Below are positions 26,189 to 34,995 of a stretch of 64,000 bases of DNA, in pieces. The notes beneath the pieces are model-generated. The model had not been told where the DNA came from. It made no database searches and saw nothing but the letters and a program-made list of their open reading frames with translations. The DNA is from an uncultured Oscillospiraceae bacterium (GTDB lineage: Bacteria > Bacillota > Clostridia > Oscillospirales > Ruminococcaceae). Positions within the stretch are counted from its first letter, which is position 1, and every line of letters begins with the position of its first letter. The position numbers were made by a program, and so were the translations under genes. The stretch spans positions 1 through 64,000 of the forward strand of contig CAJUSD010000006.1 in NCBI GenBank assembly GCA_910589145.1, in the 5' to 3' direction.

Positions 26189-27388
26189 ATGAACATTCTG
26201 GTAATTAACGCAGGCAGTTCTTCTCTCAAATATCAGTTAATTGATATGAGTACAGAAAAAGTTCTGGCGAAAGGGCTTTGTGAAAAAATCGGCATAGACG
26301 GCAAAATCACACACAAAACCCATGACGGCTACAAAGATGAACACGAAGCTAATTTCCCCACCCATTCAGAAGCTTTCCAGGAACTGGTAAAGGTATTGTC
26401 TACAGGTGAACATGCTGTAATCAAGGATAAAAGCGATATCGGAGCGATTGGGCACCGCGTCGTTCAGGGCGGTACAAAATTCTCTGCTTCTGTAAAAATT
26501 ACAGAGGAAGTGATTGCCGGAGCAGAGGAATTCTCTGCGTTAGCACCTTTACATAATCCAGCCTGTATTGCGGGAATCCGCGCCTGCCAGAAGGTATTTT
26601 CTTCCGATATTCCACAGGTCGCTGTTTTCGATACTGCTTTCCATCAGACTATGCCTGAAAAAGCCTATATCTATCCATTCCCGTATGAATATTTTGAGAA
26701 ATACAGCATCCGTAAATATGGCTTCCATGGCACCAGCCATAGATATGTCAGCGCCCGCCTAGCTAAGTTAATGGGAAAACCTATTGAAGAATTGAAAATT
26801 ATCACCTGCCATTTGGGAAATGGCTCCTCTATTGCCGCTGTTGACGGCGGGAAATGTGTAGATACTACCATGGGGCTTACCCCTTTGGATGGTTTGATTA
26901 TGGGTACCCGCTGCGGCAGTGTGGATCCTTCCGCAGCAACTTATATTGCTGAAAAAGAAGGTATGACTATTGCCCAGCTGAACGACATGATGAATAAAAA
27001 ATCTGGTGTGCTTGGTATTTCCGGCGTTTCCAGCGACAACCGCGATGTTTCTGCTGCCGCTAAGGAAGGCAATAAACGCGCCCAGCTGGCTTTGGATATT
27101 CAAAGATATGAAATCCGTAAGTATATTGGCGCTTTTGCCGCTGCTATGGGCGGTGTAGATGCTGTGCTGTTTACTGGCGGCATCGGCGAAAATGATATGG
27201 CGGTACGCGCTGCTTCCTGTGCTGGTCTGGAATATATGGGGATTCAAGTTGACTCCAAGTTGAATGAAGAATTCTCTGGACAGGAGCATGAAATTTCTAC
27301 CGCTGATTCTAAAGTTAAGGTTTGGATCGTTCCTACCAATGAAGAATTAATGATTGCCCGCGATACATTGGAAATTGTTTCTAAATAA
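26189..27388 (+). CDS. ackA: Acetate kinase
   Basis: A 399-residue ASKHA-fold kinase that interconverts acetyl phosphate and acetate with ATP gain, the usual energy-conserving last step of anaerobic fermentation. Motifs: ILVINAGSSSLKYQL at the N-terminus, FDTAFHQTMP, YGFHGTSHRYV, CHLGNGSSIAAV and LFTGGIGEND. The ATG at 26189 follows CGGAGG with proper spacing; upstream in-frame codons lie in the leader. There is no pta beside it; the gene has its own promoter and terminator. Confidence 0.97.
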   Translation: MNILVINAGSSSLKYQLIDMSTEKVLAKGLCEKIGIDGKITHKTHDGYKDEHEANFPTHSEAFQELVKVLSTGEHAVIKDKSDIGAIGHRVVQGGTKFSASVKITEEVIAGAEEFSALAPLHNPACIAGIRACQKVFSSDIPQVAVFDTAFHQTMPEKAYIYPFPYEYFEKYSIRKYGFHGTSHRYVSARLAKLMGKPIEELKIITCHLGNGSSIAAVDGGKCVDTTMGLTPLDGLIMGTRCGSVDPSAATYIAEKEGMTIAQLNDMMNKKSGVLGISGVSSDNRDVSAAAKEGNKRAQLALDIQRYEIRKYIGAFAAAMGGVDAVLFTGGIGENDMAVRAASCAGLEYMGIQVDSKLNEEFSGQEHEISTADSKVKVWIVPTNEELMIARDTLEIVSK

Positions 27389-27410
27389 TTTGTTTCCCGG
27401 TACTTATGTC

Positions 27411-27448
27411 GGAGGCTGTTGCAAATTTTGCGACAGCCTCCATTTTTT
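27411..27448 (+). terminator. Rho-independent terminator after ackA
   Basis: GGAGGCTGTTGCA (27411-27423) pairs with TGCGACAGCCTCC (27429-27441), followed by six T. Confidence 0.9.
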
Positions 27449-27544
27449 AATGTAAATTTATTAAATTAATTGTGTTTTGTTTTAATAAATTGATTTTTTT
27501 GCAGAAAATAAAGTATTTATGTATATAAATTGTAATCAATCCTC

Positions 27545-27573
27545 TTGCTCAATGAATGGGAGTAGGTTATAAT
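27545..27573 (+). promoter_or_regulatory. Sigma-A type promoter for the cupin-isomerase unit
   Basis: TTGCTC at 27545-27550 and TATAAT at 27568-27573 are 17 bases apart, within a very A+T-rich stretch. Confidence 0.6.
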
Positions 27574-27614
27574 AAAATCAGGCAAATCCCAATAAAAAAC
27601 AGGAGGTTGCAACA

Positions 27615-27956
27615 ATGGATCACAAAAATCAAGCGTTTGTCTTTAATGACACAATCGAGGCAAAGGATCTTGGCGGCGGAGTTGTTCGCAAAGTATTAGC
27701 TCATGGGGACAACTTGATGTGCTGCGAACTGCACTTTGAAAAAGGTTCTATAGGGGCTCTGCATCATCATCCCCATACTCAATGTTCTTACGTGGTATCT
27801 GGTGCGTTTGAATTTACAATCGATGGGGTCAAGAAGGTTGTCCGCAAGGGCGACACTTTGTATAAGCTTCCCAACGTGGAACATGGATGCGTTTGCCTGG
27901 AGGAAGGAGTTCTTTTGGATTTCTTTACCCCCATGCGGGAGGACTTTGTAAAATAA
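27615..27956 (+). CDS. Cupin domain protein (KdgF-like)
   Basis: The 113-residue single-domain cupin has the metal motif GALHHHPHTQCSYVVSGAFE (first motif with three His and a Gln/Glu position) and KGDTLYKLPNVEHG (second motif with His). This is the pattern of KdgF-like proteins that open unsaturated uronates in pectin and alginate breakdown. A sugar-isomerase-like gene follows 32 bases later, which suggests carbohydrate use. An AGGAGG site precedes the ATG. The exact substrate cannot be told from sequence. Confidence 0.85.
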   Translation: MDHKNQAFVFNDTIEAKDLGGGVVRKVLAHGDNLMCCELHFEKGSIGALHHHPHTQCSYVVSGAFEFTIDGVKKVVRKGDTLYKLPNVEHGCVCLEEGVLLDFFTPMREDFVK

Positions 27957-27988
27957 ACCGTCTAGGACAAACGGAAAGGTTGGTACAA

Positions 27989-28810
27989 ATGAAAATGAAT
28001 ATAGGTGTACGCGCACATGATTATGGGCGGCATACTTCAGAAAAACTTCCGTTAATATTAAAGGAAGCCGGCTTTGATAGCTGTCAGCTTGCAATGTCCA
28101 AGGCGTTGGAAGGAATGGATGCATCAGTTGGAAAACTGAATCCAGGTTTATGTTACAACATCCGCCGGGCGTTTGAAAGCTGCGAAATACAGATTTCAGT
28201 GTTGGGATGTTATATAGAGCCGTCTATACCAGACAACGAAGCGCGTGCCAAACAAGTTGCCCGCTTTCGTGAGCATGTTATGTATGCCAGGCAGCTTGGA
28301 GCCAATGTAATTGGAACTGAGACAAGTAATTTCCGGGATATGGACGAGGGCGAGCGTTCAGTTCGATTTGGATATTTGGTTGACAGTATTGGGCAGATGG
28401 TAGAAGCTGCGGAACGTTATGGGGTTATTGTTGGCGTTGAGCCAGTATCGGTTCATACATTAAATACTCCTGAATTGACTGCCCGGCTATTGGATATTAT
28501 TGCATCAGACAACCTCCAGATCATCTTTGATCCGGTAAACCTTATCACCTTGGAGAATATAGAGCATCAGGACGATCTGTTGGATCGCTGCTTTGATGCC
28601 TTTGGAGACCGGATTGTTGCACTGCATTGCAAAGATGTAAAAGTTGAAAACGGAGAGCTTCGGCGCACGGTTCTTGGAGAAGGCTGTCTGAACTATAATA
28701 AGCTTTTGGGATGGCTGAAAGAAAACCGCCCAGGACTTAATTTAATCCGGGAAGGTGCTGAGCCTGCAACTGCTCATAAAGATATCGCTTTCTTAAAATC
28801 ATTTACCTGA
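27989..28810 (+). CDS. Sugar phosphate isomerase/epimerase-like TIM barrel (1)
   Basis: The 273-residue protein belongs to the xylose isomerase-like/AP endonuclease 2 TIM-barrel superfamily. Visible metal-binding elements are GTETSNF, VGVEPVSVHTLN with Glu, IIFDPVNLI with Asp, and VALHCKDVKVENG with His/Asp; the ending GEGCLNYNKLLGWLKEN is typical. Members isomerise or epimerise sugars or inositol derivatives. The ATG at 27989 follows GGAAAGG; the cupin ends 32 bases upstream, so the two are probably co-transcribed. Confidence 0.87.
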   Translation: MKMNIGVRAHDYGRHTSEKLPLILKEAGFDSCQLAMSKALEGMDASVGKLNPGLCYNIRRAFESCEIQISVLGCYIEPSIPDNEARAKQVARFREHVMYARQLGANVIGTETSNFRDMDEGERSVRFGYLVDSIGQMVEAAERYGVIVGVEPVSVHTLNTPELTARLLDIIASDNLQIIFDPVNLITLENIEHQDDLLDRCFDAFGDRIVALHCKDVKVENGELRRTVLGEGCLNYNKLLGWLKENRPGLNLIREGAEPATAHKDIAFLKSFT

Positions 28811-28889
28811 GTAGACAAAATAAACCAAATTTTGTAATGCCAGTTACTTTTGTAGACATAATTTATAAGGTCATATATGGCATAAAAAG

Positions 28890-28927
28890 AAATCCACTGC
28901 GGTTCCCGTCAACTTGCAGTGGATTTT
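28890..28927. terminator. Bidirectional terminator between converging genes
   Basis: AAATCCACTGC (28890-28900) pairs with GCAGTGGATTT (28916-28926), with T-rich sequence on both strands. It closes the isomerase gene and the small membrane gene read from the other strand. Confidence 0.8.
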
Positions 28928-28992
28928 ATGTTTAAAGGGTGCCGCTTTTGAGAAATTTTGTTCTTTAGGAGCATGAAAACCAAAAAAATATT

Positions 28993-29277
28993 TCAATCTC
29001 CACTTTGGCGTATTGCCGCCTCTCCTATTGCTGCAGCCGCTAACATACTGGCAAGGCTTGCAAGCGCCGATTCTATACAACATTTTCCCATGCGCAGGTA
29101 TGAAACATATTGAAAGGTACTTTCAGAAAAAGGCGCTAAATATGTAAGCAGCCAGGATGCTGCCAGCAGCCCTGCCGCTACTGCCGCTCCCGTAAAAATA
29201 ACAAAGCGTGAGTAAGCGGAAGGCTTAACAGTATTTCCTAATTGCCGCAACCGTTTTTCCCATTGGGGAAGTTTCAT
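28993..29277 (-). CDS. Small membrane protein of unknown function
   Basis: A 94-residue frame with a strong AAGGAGGGA site 5 bases before its ATG, its own downstream terminator and two hydrophobic stretches (about residues 24-47 and 68-85). I do not recognise it. The N-terminus is basic (WEKRLRQLGNTVKPSAYSRF), as for a positive-inside anchor. It sits between two sugar-isomerase-like genes but on the other strand, so it is its own unit. Confidence 0.65.
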   Translation of the reverse strand: MKLPQWEKRLRQLGNTVKPSAYSRFVIFTGAAVAAGLLAASWLLTYLAPFSESTFQYVSYLRMGKCCIESALASLASMLAAAAIGEAAIRQSGD

Positions 29278-29468
29278 TATAGTCCCTCCTTATTCCCTCC
29301 TGTTTTTTTGAGAATACCATATCATTTCTCTAATTACAAGGAACAATCTTTTCCAAAATTCCTGATGTATATAGTTGATTTCAGTCTTAATAAGAGCAAA
29401 AGGCTGAAATGCGCCATCCTGCTTTTGGACAAACTCATATTCATTTCATAAAAAGGTGGTTTAAAACC

Positions 29469-30248
29469 ATGAAAATACAATGGGGAATTTCTACAGCCTG
29501 TATGTATCCACAGCCTATCGAAAAAACGCTTCAGCTTTATGTAGAATCTGGAATTTCAAGTACAGAGTTATTCGTCAATACCTGTTCAGAATTTTCCCCG
29601 GCTTTCTTGCGGAAGTATAAGGCGATTCTAAAGAGAGGAGAAACACAGGTAGTATCTATACATCCTTTTACTTCAGCAATAGAAGGGCTTTTGTTGTTTT
29701 CAGAATATAAACGCAGGTTTTCAGAAGGTCTGGAGTTCTATAAGAAATATTTTAATTTTGCAGCAGAAATAGGTGCAAAGTTTGTAGTATTGCATGGATG
29801 TCCCAAGTTTCCAGGCGTTCCAGAGGAATTGTATTGGGAACGATATGGCCAGCTTCACCGCCAGGCTATTTCCCAGGGAATCAAGCTGGCTCAGGAAAAT
29901 GTTGTACGTCATATGAGCGGGGATTTGGAAATGTTACGGCGGATGAGGGAAAATATTCCTGATGTTTGCTTTGTTCTGGACATTAAGCAGGCTGTACGGT
30001 GCGGATATGATCCATTTGAAGTTTTAGATGTTATGGGTGAAAGAATTGTCCATTTGCATATTAGCGATCATTCTGCCGAATACGACTGTCTTCCACCCGG
30101 TAAAGGTGAATTTAACTTTGGAAAACTTGTGAATAAACTTCAGGTTTTGAACAAGCACTTTACTCCTGTAATTGAATTATATCGAGCAAATTACATTAAT
30201 TTCCAAGATCTAATAAATTCTTACAATTTTATAAGGATAATTGAATAA
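29469..30248 (+). CDS. Sugar phosphate isomerase/epimerase-like TIM barrel (2)
   Basis: A 259-residue protein of the same TIM-barrel superfamily as the gene at 27989, but clearly different in sequence. Motifs: WGISTACMYPQP, FVVLHGCPKFPG, QENVVRHMSGD, CFVLDIKQAVRCG with Asp, VHLHISDHS with His/Asp, and PPGKGEFNFGKLV. AAAGGTGG lies 8 bases before the ATG. Promoter elements are not clear. The C-terminus (RANYINFQDLINSYNFI) is more A+T-rich than neighbouring genes. Confidence 0.82.
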   Translation: MKIQWGISTACMYPQPIEKTLQLYVESGISSTELFVNTCSEFSPAFLRKYKAILKRGETQVVSIHPFTSAIEGLLLFSEYKRRFSEGLEFYKKYFNFAAEIGAKFVVLHGCPKFPGVPEELYWERYGQLHRQAISQGIKLAQENVVRHMSGDLEMLRRMRENIPDVCFVLDIKQAVRCGYDPFEVLDVMGERIVHLHISDHSAEYDCLPPGKGEFNFGKLVNKLQVLNKHFTPVIELYRANYINFQDLINSYNFIRIIE

Positions 30249-30510
30249 ATTATATTTTATTTTGCTGAATATTAGACCTTAATATGTTACTTTGACCTAT
30301 TTTCTTCCACTTTTTCATGTAATTATTTAGTGGATTACAGTTAATTTGTCGAAGGCAACAGAACTGATCTCTTTCTTGGCGAAGCATTTTCCTTCCCATT
30401 CTGTGAATTTCAAGATATAATGGTATCACGTTCCCTAAGAATTTCCATTTCTTGTTAAATATGGCGAAAATCATTATTTCTTAATACATAATGGGAGGTT
30501 TAAAAGCGTT

Positions 30511-30855
30511 ATGGATTCTATCAGGTCAAATGAACAATACGAGGTAGTACGCCAATGGATACATATAGCGCAAAACCGTGAAATGAAGTACTGTGTCACG
30601 CGCTCCAAAATCTTTTCTGAGGATTTGGGCTGGTTTACCACTTTTGGTATGGAAATTGTGGACTGTTCTACCAACGAATGTTCCAGATTGGAAGACATCT
30701 CACCAAATTGCGAGGCCGTTCTCCGTTTTGCAAACCTCTGTTCTGATTTGGAGGTAGGACCGGAACATTTGTTGGATACTGCGGAAAACTTTTTGGCCCT
30801 TCTTTATGGAACTCCTTCTGAACAGGACGTTTCGCCTGATGCTGCCTTTCTCTAA
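30511..30855 (+). CDS. DUF6514 family protein
   Basis: The 114-residue protein fits the DUF6514 pattern of Oscillospiraceae: a beta-hairpin start (EMKYCVTRSKIFSEDLGW), TTFGMEIVDC, LEDISPNCEAV and an acidic helix HLLDTAENFLALLYG. Function is unknown; there is no signal or membrane segment. GGGAGG precedes the ATG. The 260 bases before it (30249-30510) are A+T-rich and I see no other gene there. nrdR follows with its own promoter. Confidence 0.75.
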   Translation: MDSIRSNEQYEVVRQWIHIAQNREMKYCVTRSKIFSEDLGWFTTFGMEIVDCSTNECSRLEDISPNCEAVLRFANLCSDLEVGPEHLLDTAENFLALLYGTPSEQDVSPDAAFL

Positions 30856-30959
30856 TGGAAAATAAGGATTATTATTTAATGTTCTAACGTTTCCAGGATT
30901 TTCTCGTGTAAAACATTGTTGAGAACCAGTGTAATTTTGTCTTTACTTGCGAATTACTC

Positions 30960-30988
30960 TTGTAAATCCACTAAATTTATGGTATAAT
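30960..30988 (+). promoter_or_regulatory. Sigma-A type promoter for nrdR
   Basis: TTGTAA at 30960-30965 and TATAAT at 30983-30988 are 17 bases apart, about 90 bases before the start codon. Confidence 0.6.
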
Positions 30989-31078
30989 GTGGTAAATTAT
31001 ACATTATGTGTCCCCCGACTGTTGAAAACTCGTGGAAGGAACCACTGCATTGTATTCTGTTTTGGAGGATTTTTTAAC

Positions 31079-31534
31079 ATGAGATGCCCTTTTTGCGGCT
31101 ACTTAGAAAGCCGCGTTGTAGACTCCCGCCCTGCCGATGAAGGGGAACGTATTCGACGCAGGCGTGAATGTCTTAGCTGCCTGAAACGGTTTACTACTTA
31201 CGAAATGGTAGAGACTTTACCCATTATCGTTGTCAAAAAGGATAAGTCCAGAGAACCCTTCCAGCACAACAAACTGTTAAACGGTCTTCTGCGTGCCTGC
31301 GAAAAAAGGCCTGTTTCACTGGAATCCCTGGAACGTATTGTAGACAGCATCGAAATTGAACTGCTCAATTCCCTGGAACGGGAAGTTACCTCTTTCCAAA
31401 TTGGTGAATTGGCAATGGAAAAATTGAAACAGATTGACGAGATCGCTTATGTTCGGTTTGCATCTGTATACCGTCAATTTGCAGATGTAAATTCCTTTAT
31501 GGAGGAAATTACAAGGCTGCTTCACGACCGGTAA
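31079..31534 (+). CDS. nrdR: Transcriptional repressor NrdR
   Basis: The 151-residue protein has the NrdR layout: a zinc ribbon MRCPFCGYLESRVVDSRP ... RRRRECLSCLKRF, then an ATP-cone (VVKKDKSREPFQHNKLLNGL). It senses ATP/dATP and represses ribonucleotide reductase genes at NrdR boxes. The ATG at 31079 follows TTGGAGG; an upstream in-frame start would add 44 unlikely residues. It is single, between a promoter and a terminator; no nrd genes are in the window. Confidence 0.97.
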   Translation: MRCPFCGYLESRVVDSRPADEGERIRRRRECLSCLKRFTTYEMVETLPIIVVKKDKSREPFQHNKLLNGLLRACEKRPVSLESLERIVDSIEIELLNSLEREVTSFQIGELAMEKLKQIDEIAYVRFASVYRQFADVNSFMEEITRLLHDR

Positions 31535-31536
31535 AT

Positions 31537-31569
31537 AAAACTGCTCTCCCATTGAGGGAGAGCAGTTTT
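31537..31569. terminator. Terminator after nrdR
   Basis: AAAACTGCTCTCCC (31537-31550) pairs perfectly with GGGAGAGCAGTTTT (31556-31569); T-rich sequence follows on both strands. Confidence 0.9.
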
Positions 31570-31669
31570 ATTTTGCTTTTCTATACTTTTTCGCAACTGG
31601 AGTATTTCATGCCCGGCGAGTTCAGTTCAGAAAAGCTCTGCTGAATGCAGCTTTACTACACAGCCCTCT

Positions 31670-31700
31670 CCCAAACCTTTTTTATCCGCCTTAGGCTGCA
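31670..31700 (-). repeat. Short dispersed repeat, subtype E
   Basis: CCCAAACCTTTTTTATCCGC and the adjoining CTTAGGCTGCA recur, with changes, at 48751-48781 (inverted) and 58403-58440. The surrounding 31570-31750 gap also has TTCAGTTCAG and GCTCTGCTGAATGCAG pieces like those in the subtype A repeat, so it looks like a decayed repeat. Confidence 0.45.
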
Positions 31701-31750
31701 TCCACATATTGGCTTTCCGTCGAACGCACATTTGTATTGATTCCATTCTA

Positions 31751-32131
31751 CTAAAGAAGATTATTCCAAACTGGAAGTTCCGCTTCCCATATGTGGATAA
31801 TCATACATTTTGCCTGACTTGTCATAGCAAAAAAGGAAGCAAGATCCCCATACTCCAAATAAGCGGGAAGTGAATCCAAGGAAACGGTAATAGAATCCAA
31901 TTCCCTGTGTCTAAGCAGGCGTGAAAAATAAATTTCATCTTCCCGCCAATCTTCCTGCGCAAGTTTCAAAGTAGAAAGCGCCTGTTCTACTTCCCCATTC
32001 CGAACCTGCTGTTCTGCTGTAGAAATGTCATTCAAAAGATCGTTCACCCCATGATGAAGCCATAAAAGAATTCCTGAACCGCATCCCAGCATAACTGCTG
32101 AAATCACAAGAGCTAACATAACTCGTCTCAT
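31751..32131 (-). CDS. DUF4363 family protein
   Basis: A 126-residue protein with one N-terminal membrane segment (about residues 4-24) and a helical extracellular domain with VEQALSTLKLAQEDW, the DUF4363 pattern. Its ATG overlaps the stop of the DUF421 gene by 4 bases. The two families are often paired in spore-formers and are thought to act together in the membrane; their function is not established. Confidence 0.85.
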   Translation of the reverse strand: MRRVMLALVISAVMLGCGSGILLWLHHGVNDLLNDISTAEQQVRNGEVEQALSTLKLAQEDWREDEIYFSRLLRHRELDSITVSLDSLPAYLEYGDLASFFAMTSQAKCMIIHIWEAELPVWNNLL

Positions 32132-32838
32132 AACGATTTCCCACCTTTTTCCAAGGATTTAAAACCATCTTTTGGGACTGCGTAGATCTGTTTATCCTGG
32201 GTACAGGTCATAAGAAAAAGTTGTTCTGGTAAAAAGCCATGCTCTCTTGCCTGTTCTATCACCCATTCTCTGGTAATTCCACAAAAACTTATTCCCTTCT
32301 CCAATATCTTTCCATCGCTGATTATCAGAATCGGGAATTCTCCCTGATCGTTGGATGCGTTAAGCTTCATATCTTGGGGAGTGACAGGTTTGCAGGCGGC
32401 TTTTGGGCAAATATTCAGCTTTCCGGTTGTTTCTACAATGGCATATCCCACCTCCTGCAAGTCGAAAAAGCCTCCTCCTCGAAGAAGTTCCATAAGATCA
32501 TCCACCGAGTATCTTAGATTTTTCATTTCCTTCTGGTCGATTACTCCATCTTGAATCACTACGCGCGGTGTTCCGCTGACAAGCCGTCTGAGTTTTCGGC
32601 TTTTAAGGGTTGCAGCAGATAGGAGTACCTCAAAGCAAACTAATGTGAGAATAGGGACTGCTCCACCTAATAAGGAAAATCCAGGGTCTTGTATGGGGAG
32701 AGTCGCAATGTCTGATACTAAAATTGTTACAACTAACTCTGAAGGTTGAAGTTCTCCTAACTGGCGTTTTCCCATGAGACGTAAACCGAATACTACAACG
32801 ATATAAATCAAAATGGTTCGCAATAAAGTAACCAGCAT
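32128..32838 (-). CDS. DUF421/YetF family membrane protein
   Basis: The start is taken at the ATG at 32838 (236 residues), after an AAAGGAAG site; an upstream start at 32895 would add 19 polar residues. Three membrane segments occupy about residues 1-85 with GKRQLGELQPSELVVTIL, the YetF signature, followed by the cytoplasmic double domain with RVVIQDGVIDQKEMKNLR and SVDDLMELLRGGGFFD. In Bacillus YetF-type proteins are linked to spore membrane properties. It is the first gene of the DUF421-DUF4363 pair. Confidence 0.9.
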   Translation of the reverse strand: MLVTLLRTILIYIVVVFGLRLMGKRQLGELQPSELVVTILVSDIATLPIQDPGFSLLGGAVPILTLVCFEVLLSAATLKSRKLRRLVSGTPRVVIQDGVIDQKEMKNLRYSVDDLMELLRGGGFFDLQEVGYAIVETTGKLNICPKAACKPVTPQDMKLNASNDQGEFPILIISDGKILEKGISFCGITREWVIEQAREHGFLPEQLFLMTCTQDKQIYAVPKDGFKSLEKGGKSL

Positions 32839-32903
32839 TTTGGGTTTTCTTCCTTTCATGTAAGTTTGACGAAAAAGCTGATATACAGGCACCACCTAAA
32901 GAG

Positions 32904-33142
32904 AATTAAAAAGGTTTGGGGGGCAAGGGGGGCTTTCCTGAAAAGGCCCCCTTGTCGCGCCCGCAAGCGCGAAACTCCCCTGCACAAACAAAAAAGGGAA
33001 TAAAAGCCTCCCAAAGGGTAAAAGAAAAAGCCCATTTGCGGGAGCAAAAGCCACAGCGGAAGAAAGAGTACAGTTTTTATAAAACATGGCAGCGGAGAAA
33101 TATAAGGGCTTTTTCACCCAGCGAATTCTAATTCGCGGATAA
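32904..33142 (-). repeat. Dispersed intergenic repeat, subtype B, copy 2 (inverted)
   Basis: Inverted match to 17294-17543, from AATTAAAAAGGTTTG to the palindrome GCGAATTCTAATTCGC (33121-33136). The central hairpin, CAAGGGGGGCTTT/AAAGGCCCCCTTG (32924-32954), is different in sequence from that of copy 1 but again pairs nearly fully. It fills most of the 530-bp gap 32839-33372. Confidence 0.8.
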
Positions 33143-33305
33143 GACCACCCAGCTAAGAGAGAGCATAAAAACCTATTTTATGGTTTGCGGAAGATGTCCG
33201 CCTATCCCCCATCTGCCCGCTCAATGTAAGGATAATATGTGTTGTTATGAGTCAGAAGTTTACGAAACAACCTCTATGATACCCAAACAAACGCATAGTA
33301 TACCT

Positions 33306-33335
33306 GTATATTCCTTTTCCACATTGTGCATACTG
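33306..33335 (+). promoter_or_regulatory. Candidate sigma-G promoter of the germinant receptor operon
   Basis: GTATA at 33306-33310 and CATACTG at 33329-33335, spaced 18 bases, fit the forespore sigma-G pattern (GHATR-18-CATNHTA) with one mismatch. The gerA-type operon starts about 40 bases later and is sigma-G dependent in other spore-formers. Confidence 0.5.
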
Positions 33336-33372
33336 GAAAGAGAAAAAACGATCCATAAGGGAGAGGGAAGAG

Positions 33373-34995
33373 ATGAACCGTCGAACACAAACCGGATGGA
33401 AGCAGCGCCTAAAACAATACCTAAACCATTATCGACGGGAGAGCTATATTTCTCCCGGCAGTGATATTCCCAAAGACGACCGTTTAAAAACATCCCTATC
33501 AGAAAATATGATAAATCTGCGGCAGCAGTTTTCCAATTCCAGCGACCTGCTCAACCGTGAAATCCAGATATGCGGATTAAAGGTGCAGCTGTTAGCTTGT
33601 GAAGGGATGGTCAGCCTGCAAAGCTTTTCGGAACTGTTGGCAGAGCCCTTAAACAGTTTAGAGGGAAAGATGAATTCTCCAACAGAATTACTAAGCTGGT
33701 TCCGGGAGCAGGCGGTATTAGCGCTGGATCAAAAAGAAGTGTATACCTATTCCCAGTTATTCCAGTTCCTGACCTCTGGATTTGCAGTAGTGCTGGCTGA
33801 GGGATTAGATATAGGGATCTGTTTTGGACTTCAGGGTTTTAACTTTCGTTCCATTTCGGAACCAAGTGCAGAAGTAAATGTCCGCGGATCGCGGGAGGGT
33901 TTTGTAGAACCTGTCCGAATCAATATGACGATGATCCGCCGCCGCATTAAGTCTCCAAAACTGAAATTTGAGATGATGACAGCAGGAAGCCAAAGCCGAA
34001 CAGATATCTGTTTAGTTTATATGACAGACCGGGTGTCAGAGGATTTTGTCAATCAGACCCGGCTGCGCCTCCAGCAGTTACCGATGGATATTGTATTGGA
34101 GTCTTCTTATCTCCAACCTTTTTTGGAAAAGAAACCCTATTCATTTTTTTCGGGAATAGGGACAACGGAGCGGCCGGATACGCTCTGCGCCAAAGTAGCA
34201 GAAGGCAGGATTGCTGTACTGGTAGACGGAACACCTTTCGCGTTAATTCTTCCCTACCTGTTCCATGAGAATTTCCAAACAGTGGACGATTATACCCATC
34301 GTCCTGTTTACGCTGCCTTTGCACGCCTTTTGAAATATCTATCGTTTTATATGACAATACTGCTGCCGGGATTGTATGCGGCCATTGCCGTTCATCATTT
34401 AGAGCTGCTTCCCCATGCACTTTTACGGCGGGTTATGGCAGCGGAAGCGTCTACACCCTTTCCGCTGATGTTTGAGGCTCTGATTATTCAACTTATTTAT
34501 GAACTGATGCGGGAAGCAGGCCTGCGCCTGCCCCGTCCGGTAGGACATGCTATCGGCATTGTGGGAGCGTTGGTAATCGGGGATGCAGCGGTAAGTGCAG
34601 GTCTGATTGGTTCTCCTATGGTTTTGATTGTCGCGTTGACAGCAATCACTTCTTTTGTGGTGCCGTCTCTTTATGATTCTGTGACGGTTTTAAAGTTTTT
34701 GTTTATTTTGGCAGGAGGATTTTTTGGCTTGTTTGGCGTTACGCTGGGCATGTCCGCCCTGTTGTTAAACCTTTGTTCTGTTTCTGTGGGAGGCGTGCCT
34801 GCAACTGCCCCCGCAACACCTTTTAATCCCTATTCCCTGCGGGATATGTTTATGAGGGCCGGATGGCGTTTCCTAGGGAAAAATATTTTTCATATTGAGG
34901 ATGTCCCCGGCTCTCAAATGGGAGACAAACGTCTGCATGGCCAGGAGGACTCTGGAAAGGAGGAAACGGGAAAGGATGATTCAAACAAGAATTAG
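33373..34995 (+). CDS. Spore germination receptor A subunit (GerA family)
   Basis: The 540-residue protein has the GerAA/GerKA layout: a soluble N-terminal domain (about 1-270) followed by about five membrane segments (about 290-500) with SFYMTILLPGLYAAIAVHH, EAGLRLPRPVGHAIGIVGAL and VVPSLYDSVTVLKFLF. It is one of three subunits of a germinant receptor in the spore inner membrane that starts germination upon sensing nutrients. GGGAGAGGGAAGAG precedes the ATG. Its end overlaps the next gene by 20 bases, and the order A-B-C is the usual one. The C-terminal tail (QMGDKRLHGQEDSGKEETGK) is hydrophilic. Confidence 0.95.
   Translation: MNRRTQTGWKQRLKQYLNHYRRESYISPGSDIPKDDRLKTSLSENMINLRQQFSNSSDLLNREIQICGLKVQLLACEGMVSLQSFSELLAEPLNSLEGKMNSPTELLSWFREQAVLALDQKEVYTYSQLFQFLTSGFAVVLAEGLDIGICFGLQGFNFRSISEPSAEVNVRGSREGFVEPVRINMTMIRRRIKSPKLKFEMMTAGSQSRTDICLVYMTDRVSEDFVNQTRLRLQQLPMDIVLESSYLQPFLEKKPYSFFSGIGTTERPDTLCAKVAEGRIAVLVDGTPFALILPYLFHENFQTVDDYTHRPVYAAFARLLKYLSFYMTILLPGLYAAIAVHHLELLPHALLRRVMAAEASTPFPLMFEALIIQLIYELMREAGLRLPRPVGHAIGIVGALVIGDAAVSAGLIGSPMVLIVALTAITSFVVPSLYDSVTVLKFLFILAGGFFGLFGVTLGMSALLLNLCSVSVGGVPATAPATPFNPYSLRDMFMRAGWRFLGKNIFHIEDVPGSQMGDKRLHGQEDSGKEETGKDDSNKN

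Noticed and set aside
30250..30474. 74-residue minus-strand frame after the second isomerase gene
   Set aside because: A+T-rich random-looking frame with no ribosome site or family resemblance.
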